NCBI GenBank assembly: GCA_964461815.1
Contig: CAYWVF010000001.1
Location: 82,383 to 146,382 of the forward strand
Source: JAAZBA01 sp964461815
GTDB taxonomy: Bacteria > Bacillota > Clostridia > Oscillospirales > QAMX01
Length of the DNA stretch: 64,000 nt
Direction of reading: 5' to 3'
The number at the start of each line of letters is the position of its first letter. Within the stretch, counting starts at the first letter, position 1. The notes below the pieces were generated by a model. The model saw only the letters and a program-made list of their open reading frames with translations. It was not told where the DNA came from and ran no database searches. This document shows, piece by piece, positions 60,010 through 64,000 of this stretch. Position numbers and translations under genes: made by a program.

Positions 60010-60684
60010 TTATTTCTCAATCTCACGTGTGTTGTACAGCTCTTTGATCTCATCGATAGGCTTCTGCATAAGAGCTTCGATCAGGTCATTGAATGTACCG
60101 TCTTTGATCTCCTGAACTCTGTTTTCCAGATGAGCTGTCTTCGGAGCAAGGTACTTACCGTTGATACGACGTGCGAGCATAGCTACCTGCGGATGAGAAA
60201 TGCCGGCAGGACAACGAGATGAGCATACACCGCACATTACGCAGTCAAAGGACTCTTCAGCACACTTGTCAAATTCGCCACGCTGTGCATATGCGATATA
60301 CTGCATGACGTTGAGTTCCTGTGTACAAGCCTTTGTACATGCATTACAGCCTACGCATGCGTAGATCTCAGGATAAAGCTGCATCATTATCTGCTCTGTA
60401 GGCTTAATTTTGTTTATGTCGTAAACTTCCTTTACGAGAGGGAAGAAAGGCAGTGTAGCGATGTACATATTGTCTTCTACCTTTGTCTGACATGCAAGGC
60501 AAGCCTTCAATTCACGGTCGCCCTTGATGCGGTAGATCGTAGCACATGCACCGCAGAAGCCGTTACGGCAGCCGCAGCCGCGAACAAGCTGATAACCTGC
60601 GTATTCCATTGCACTCATTATTGTTAAATTGTCCGGAACGGAATATTTCTTACCGAACAGAAAGATAGTTACCATATTTTCCAT
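60010..60684 (-). CDS. Fumarate reductase-type iron-sulfur subunit
   Basis: A 224-residue protein. The N-terminal ferredoxin-like domain binds 2Fe-2S (RGCGCRNGFCGAC, then LKACLAC). Two 4Fe-4S motifs follow (YACVGCNACTKAC and CVMCGVCSSRCPAG). It relays electrons to the flavoprotein encoded 14 bp downstream. It lacks the CCG domains of thiol:fumarate reductase TfrB and the extra C-terminal length of classic FrdB. Eighteen bp separate it from the FlxA-like gene upstream, so electrons may come from that oxidoreductase. Confidence 0.88.
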   Translation of the reverse strand: MENMVTIFLFGKKYSVPDNLTIMSAMEYAGYQLVRGCGCRNGFCGACATIYRIKGDRELKACLACQTKVEDNMYIATLPFFPLVKEVYDINKIKPTEQIMMQLYPEIYACVGCNACTKACTQELNVMQYIAYAQRGEFDKCAEESFDCVMCGVCSSRCPAGISHPQVAMLARRINGKYLAPKTAHLENRVQEIKDGTFNDLIEALMQKPIDEIKELYNTREIEK

Positions 60685-60702
60685 GTTATTATCTCCTTGT
60701 CA

Positions 60703-61539
60703 TCAATACTCGTTAGGCAGTTCGTCGAGTTCATCGCAGCGGAATACCGGACCGTCTTTACATACGTACTTAGAACCGATATTACATCTGCCGCATTTAC
60801 CTACGCCGCACTTCATACGAAGTTCCATTGTTGTATAAACCTGAGTCTTATCAAAACCAAGCTCCTGTAAGCCTGCAAGAGTGAATTTGATCATTATTGG
60901 CGGACCGCAGATGATAGCAACCTTATTTGTATCAAATCCGAGCTCCTTAACGTAGTTCGGAACGAAGCCAACATGACCATCCCAACCTTCCTGCTCACGG
61001 TCGATGGTAAGGTGTACGCTGATACCCTCGTCTGTACACCACTCGTTGATGATTTCGCTGTAGTCAACAAGATCATCCTTACTTCTGGAGCCGTAAACGA
61101 TATCGATCTTGCCATAACGATCACGGTAATGACGGCAGTAATTGATAACCGAACGAAGCGGAGCAAGTCCGATACCGCCTGCTATGAAAAGAAGATCTTT
61201 ACCGACGAATGCATCGTCAACAGGGAAAGGATTGCCGTATGGACCGCGGACTGTGACCTGCTGTCCTGCCTCGGCCTGATGCAGCCACTCTGTTACGCAG
61301 CCGCACTTTTTAATGGAAAATTCCATAAACTCCTTGTTTGTAGGAGAGGATGTGATAGAGAACATAGCCTCACCAACACCAGGGATAGAGAGCATTGCAC
61401 ACTGACCGGGTCTGTGCTCGAATAATTTCTTGCCTTCCGGTGATACTACACGGAATGTTTTAACATCAGGTGTATCAATACGAACATCGGTGATGACACC
61501 AAGCTTCGGAATCAAAGTTTCTGTTTTATTATTCATCAT
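60703..61539 (-). CDS. FAD/NAD(P)-binding oxidoreductase (FlxA/AsrB/HydG-like)
   Basis: A 278-residue ferredoxin-NADP reductase-family protein. FAD site: HRPGQCAMLSIPGVGEAMFS with ITSSP. NAD(P) site: FIAGGIGLAPLRSVI and IVYGSRSKDDLVDY, ICGPPIMIKF. The C-terminus carries a 2Fe-2S cysteine set (CGVGKCGRCNIGSKYVC). This is the layout of the NAD(P)H-oxidising subunit in sulfhydrogenase, anaerobic sulfite reductase and FlxABCD complexes. It overlaps the next upstream gene by 11 bp, so it is translated together with the Fe-S partners. Confidence 0.88.
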   Translation of the reverse strand: MMNNKTETLIPKLGVITDVRIDTPDVKTFRVVSPEGKKLFEHRPGQCAMLSIPGVGEAMFSITSSPTNKEFMEFSIKKCGCVTEWLHQAEAGQQVTVRGPYGNPFPVDDAFVGKDLLFIAGGIGLAPLRSVINYCRHYRDRYGKIDIVYGSRSKDDLVDYSEIINEWCTDEGISVHLTIDREQEGWDGHVGFVPNYVKELGFDTNKVAIICGPPIMIKFTLAGLQELGFDKTQVYTTMELRMKCGVGKCGRCNIGSKYVCKDGPVFRCDELDELPNEY

Positions 61540-62557
61540 CTTTTCCTCCGATCGTCTTCATTACTTTAACGATATTCATTGATATCGGGCATTTTGAAAG
61601 GCATCTGCCACAGCCTACACAGCTAAACAGACCGTCATTGTTTTCGGGATAATATACCAGCTTATGCATGAATCTCTGACGGAAACGCTCAAGCTGAGAA
61701 AGACGGGAGTTGCCATGAGCCATTCTTGTAAAATCGGAATACATGCAGGAGTCCCAGCAACGGAAACGAACTACGCCGTTACCTGTGTTGAAATCCTTGA
61801 TATCATAGCACTGGCATGTTGGGCATACGAATGTACATGTACCGCAGCCGAGGCATGATTCGGAGAGCTTAGCCCACTCGGGTGAATTGAAATATTTCTC
61901 TGTTTTACCGCCGCCGAAATCATCTGTCTTCAGATCAGCAAGGGGCAGCTTCTTGAGAATGGACTTTGTCTTTTCCTTCTGTGCTTCAACAGCGTCTGTA
62001 TCACATTCTTCTGTGAGAGACTCTATTTTTGCCATCAGAGCAGAGCCCTTTTCTGTGTTAGCCTGCCAGAAAACCTCTGAATCTGTTTTCCAAACTGTGA
62101 TATCACCTGCAGGCATTGTAGCATCGATGCCAAAGGTCTGACAGAAGCATGTTTCCGTAGGTCTTGTGCATGCTACGGAGATAATAATACCATGCTCACG
62201 ACGTGTAGCGTAGTAGCTGTCAACAGGCTCGACAAGGAATACACGATCAAGTATCTCGAAGCTCTTAACATCACAAGCACGCACACCAAAAACAACGAAA
62301 TCTTCGCTTGCTTTACGTGTATCGATTATCTCGATGTTCTTTCCCGATGTTTTGAACTCCATCATATTTTCAAGCTGGGGGAAGAAGAAGTCCTTAGGGC
62401 TTTTTACTGTGTTGAGAGCATCGGACCATTTTGCGCCCTCTGCCCACTGTGTGTACACTGCATTACCTTCGGAATTATCAACAGGAAGATACAACGTTGC
62501 AGCATTATTAATAGCAGCAAATACGTTATCAAGAGTATTTAATGAACATTTACGCAT
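61529..62557 (-). CDS. 4Fe-4S dicluster protein (FlxB/AsrA-like)
   Basis: A 342-residue protein of the AsrA/sulfhydrogenase-beta type. Its N-terminal region (FGVRACDVKSFEILDR, then ISVACTRPTETCFCQTFG) precedes two ferredoxin motifs, ESCLGCGTCTFVCPTC and FSCVGCGRCLSKCP. It is expected to connect the flavin NAD(P)H unit with MvhD/HdrA. It overlaps the genes on both sides by 8 and 11 bp. Homologues pair with it one after another (next gene upstream is a diverged relative). Confidence 0.85.
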   Translation of the reverse strand: MRKCSLNTLDNVFAAINNAATLYLPVDNSEGNAVYTQWAEGAKWSDALNTVKSPKDFFFPQLENMMEFKTSGKNIEIIDTRKASEDFVVFGVRACDVKSFEILDRVFLVEPVDSYYATRREHGIIISVACTRPTETCFCQTFGIDATMPAGDITVWKTDSEVFWQANTEKGSALMAKIESLTEECDTDAVEAQKEKTKSILKKLPLADLKTDDFGGGKTEKYFNSPEWAKLSESCLGCGTCTFVCPTCQCYDIKDFNTGNGVVRFRCWDSCMYSDFTRMAHGNSRLSQLERFRQRFMHKLVYYPENNDGLFSCVGCGRCLSKCPISMNIVKVMKTIGGKDDE

Positions 62558-63551
62558 CTACTCCGTCCCTCCCCTTAAATACATCTGACGGTTCGATATC
62601 ATCTGTTGTGTAGTTGACGAGCGGAGCTCTTGAGCCAACTTCGGCACCTGCCTGATATTCGCCGTAGAAAGAATCAATATCTTTTATAAACTTTCTGTTG
62701 AGTAAGTGAAGCGGAATGTGCTGCGGACATACTCTGGAGCATTCACCACAGTCTGTGCAGCGACCTGCTACATGGAATGCACGTATGATATGGAACATTT
62801 TTTCTTCAAAGCTGTTAGCTGCGGCTTTGTTTTCCACGCCGGATTTCGGATTTTCAAATACGCACTTCTCACATGTACATGCCGGACAGATATCACGACA
62901 TGCATTGCAGCGTATGCAGCGTGAAAGCTCGTTCTGCCAGAATGCAAATCTCTCATCGGCAGTCATTTTTTCAAGCTTCTCAACCTCATCAAAGCGTCCG
63001 GATTCGATGACCTCGCCATCCTCACCGATAAGCTCATCATATGCTACGTGCTTTTTGCTCTTACAATTTATGCAGCGCTCCGCAAGAACGGATTTTGCAT
63101 CTACTAAGATAGCTGCATCTTCGTAAAGCGTATTAATAGCAAGATTGTCACCGTCGGCATTGATCGCAACGATACCTTCACCGACTTTTGCTTTTACTTT
63201 ATTGATATCAGCCATACCTTCGCACGGAATACCGACTGCGTAGACCTTTTCACGGTCGAAGCGATGCTCTGTGAGGAGCTGATTAAAGCTGTATGTATCG
63301 CACGGCTTAAGGAAGACAAGGATCTTACCTTCGCCCTTACGTGTCTGAGCTACAAGGTACTTGGAGAAGTTTGCACCGCAGAAATCGTTCCACACAAAGT
63401 TCTCTTCAATATCCTTAGCGTCTGTGAATACGGCAGGAGTGATATCGTATGCAAATTCGCCTGTTCTCCAACCGAGTACACGAGTCACTGTACCGTCGTT
63501 AAGCAGAGAAACAGCTTTATCGATCAATACATTACGTGTTATTTTTTGCAT
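62550..63551 (-). CDS. 4Fe-4S dicluster protein (FlxC-like)
   Basis: A 333-residue relative of the next gene but with different cluster layout: CINCKSKK, SRCIRCNACRDICPACTC and GRCTDCGECSRVCPQHIP. The N-terminal region (KILVFLKPCDTYSFNQLL, VYAVGIPCEGM) resembles F420-hydrogenase-beta/coenzyme-reducing family proteins. It overlaps flxD-like by 13 bp and flxB-like by 8 bp, so the set is tightly coupled. It probably passes electrons between NAD(P)H and the HdrA flavin. Confidence 0.82.
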   Translation of the reverse strand: MQKITRNVLIDKAVSLLNDGTVTRVLGWRTGEFAYDITPAVFTDAKDIEENFVWNDFCGANFSKYLVAQTRKGEGKILVFLKPCDTYSFNQLLTEHRFDREKVYAVGIPCEGMADINKVKAKVGEGIVAINADGDNLAINTLYEDAAILVDAKSVLAERCINCKSKKHVAYDELIGEDGEVIESGRFDEVEKLEKMTADERFAFWQNELSRCIRCNACRDICPACTCEKCVFENPKSGVENKAAANSFEEKMFHIIRAFHVAGRCTDCGECSRVCPQHIPLHLLNRKFIKDIDSFYGEYQAGAEVGSRAPLVNYTTDDIEPSDVFKGRDGVDA

Positions 63552-63973
63552 CGCAGATCCTCCAATCTCTTGTTTTCACCAAGAGCGGCAACGGTCTCAG
63601 CGAAATCATTCATTGTAGCGGCAAACTTTGCACCTTCAGCAGCACTGACCCATTCAACACGGGTACGTTCCTTTTCAATGCCGAGATAATCAAGCATTGA
63701 GAAGAGGAGTGCCATACGGCGTCTTGTGTAGTAGTTACCGGATGTATAGTGACAGTCACCGGGATGGCAACCGCATATTATAACGCCATCTGCACCGCGC
63801 TGGAATGCACGAAGCACGAACATTGGGTTAACGCGGCAGGAGCATGGTACACGGATGATCTTGATGTCAGCCGGATAGTTTAAACGGTTGTTACCTGCAA
63901 GGTCAGCACCTGCATAGGAACACCAGTTGCAGCAGAATGCTACTATCAAGGGTTTATATTCTTTTATTTGCAT
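63539..63973 (-). CDS. MvhD/FlxD-family hydrogenase/heterodisulfide-reductase iron-sulfur subunit
   Basis: A 144-residue protein with the MvhD signature cysteines: FCCNWCSYAGADLAG, VPCSCRVNP and ICGCHPGDCHY. MvhD-type proteins plug electron donors into HdrA, the flavin bifurcase of heterodisulfide reductase. The gene starts 10 bp inside the end of the gene to its right (on the minus strand), consistent with a tail-to-head coupled hdrA. GGAGGTGG precedes the ATG. Confidence 0.93.
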   Translation of the reverse strand: MQIKEYKPLIVAFCCNWCSYAGADLAGNNRLNYPADIKIIRVPCSCRVNPMFVLRAFQRGADGVIICGCHPGDCHYTSGNYYTRRRMALLFSMLDYLGIEKERTRVEWVSAAEGAKFAATMNDFAETVAALGENKRLEDLRCKK

Positions 63974-64000
63974 ATTGCATCCACCTCCGCAATGATCTGT
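63964..64000 (-). CDS. C-terminal end of an upstream gene, probably HdrA-like (partial)
   Basis: The minus-strand frame reads ..QIIAEVDAICK and stops with TAA at 63966-63964, overlapping the MvhD start. Only 11 residues are visible. Identification as the C-terminus of HdrA rests on the standard order hdrA-mvhD/flxD and on the overlap, not on sequence. Confidence 0.4.
   Translation of the reverse strand, partial: QIIAEVDAICK

Noticed and set aside
1..64000. tRNA, rRNA, CRISPR arrays and intact transposases
   Set aside because: None were seen: no repeat-spacer pattern, no tRNA cloverleaf with a T-loop, and no transposase motif.

Overview
The window looks like a chromosome segment of a low-to-mid-GC, spore-forming gut Clostridium-type bacterium, most likely Oscillospiraceae/Ruminococcaceae. 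The reasons are: sporulation genes (spmA/spmB, ylbJ, yqfC/yqfD, a PASTA-containing SpoVD/FtsI), a DAP-type murE, GTP-dependent PEP carboxykinase, a bile salt hydrolase-like gene, N-acetylglucosamine and host-glycan-type enzymes, a T-box leader, and anaerobic flavin/iron-sulfur electron-transfer genes. No rRNA, tRNA, CRISPR array or intact insertion sequence was seen. Promoters are mostly textbook sigma-A type with 17-bp spacers.

Layout. 1-6.3 kb: tail of a probable glycoside hydrolase, a LacI regulator, nagA, spmBA, an AbrB-type zinc protein, a GH20-like TIM-barrel protein and an AraC regulator. 6.4-9.9 kb (minus): a replication-linked operon, dnaD-like then dnaC/dnaI-like then a secreted/FHA-domain protein with a degenerate trypsin-like domain. 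10.0-12.6 kb: a T-box riboswitch driving a cupin regulator and an acyl-CoA synthetase; the specifier triplet reads AUC (Ile) by hand folding. 12.7-22.3 kb: accessory metabolism, with two tandem Gfo/Idh/MocA oxidoreductases, bile salt hydrolase, an unassigned large TIM-barrel protein, small membrane protein and lipoproteins, and a GH99-like protein. 22.4-26.3 kb: pckG, a four-cysteine small protein and ylbJ. 26.0-31.7 kb: yqfC-yqfD-phoH-ybeY-(unknown)-era-recO. 31.7-38.3 kb: mutS2, an HPr-like protein with Tyr at the phosphorylation position, uvrC, rsmD, coaD and a coiled-coil protein.

38.4-53.0 kb is a division and cell-wall (dcw) cluster: mraZ-rsmH-ftsL-PBP-murE-murF-mraY-ftsW-murG-murA-ftsQ-ftsZ. 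It lacks murC, murD and ftsA. FtsL, FtsW and FtsQ carry long cytoplasmic tails, strongly basic in FtsW and FtsQ. The cluster is followed by a family-4 uracil-DNA glycosylase, an aldo/keto reductase, a stand-alone class II glutamine amidotransferase-like protein and an SGNH hydrolase. A gene-poor stretch (57.1-58.0 kb) holds decayed coding traces and an inverted repeat.

58.0-64.0 kb (minus) is an operon that enters from beyond the right edge. In transcription order it has the tail of a probable HdrA, an MvhD/FlxD-like protein, two 4Fe-4S proteins (FlxC/FlxB-like), an FAD/NAD(P) oxidoreductase (FlxA-like), a fumarate-reductase-type Fe-S protein, a fumarate-reductase-type flavoprotein and a small membrane protein. 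I read this as a soluble, possibly electron-bifurcating, NADH-linked fumarate-type reductase. Together with pckG it suggests a PEP-oxaloacetate-fumarate-succinate branch.

The most interesting items are the T-box on an acyl-CoA synthetase operon, the Flx/Hdr-Frd operon, the pseudoprotease-FHA protein next to the replication loaders, the His15Tyr HPr, and the dcw cluster with tailed divisome proteins and an atypical FtsZ tail.
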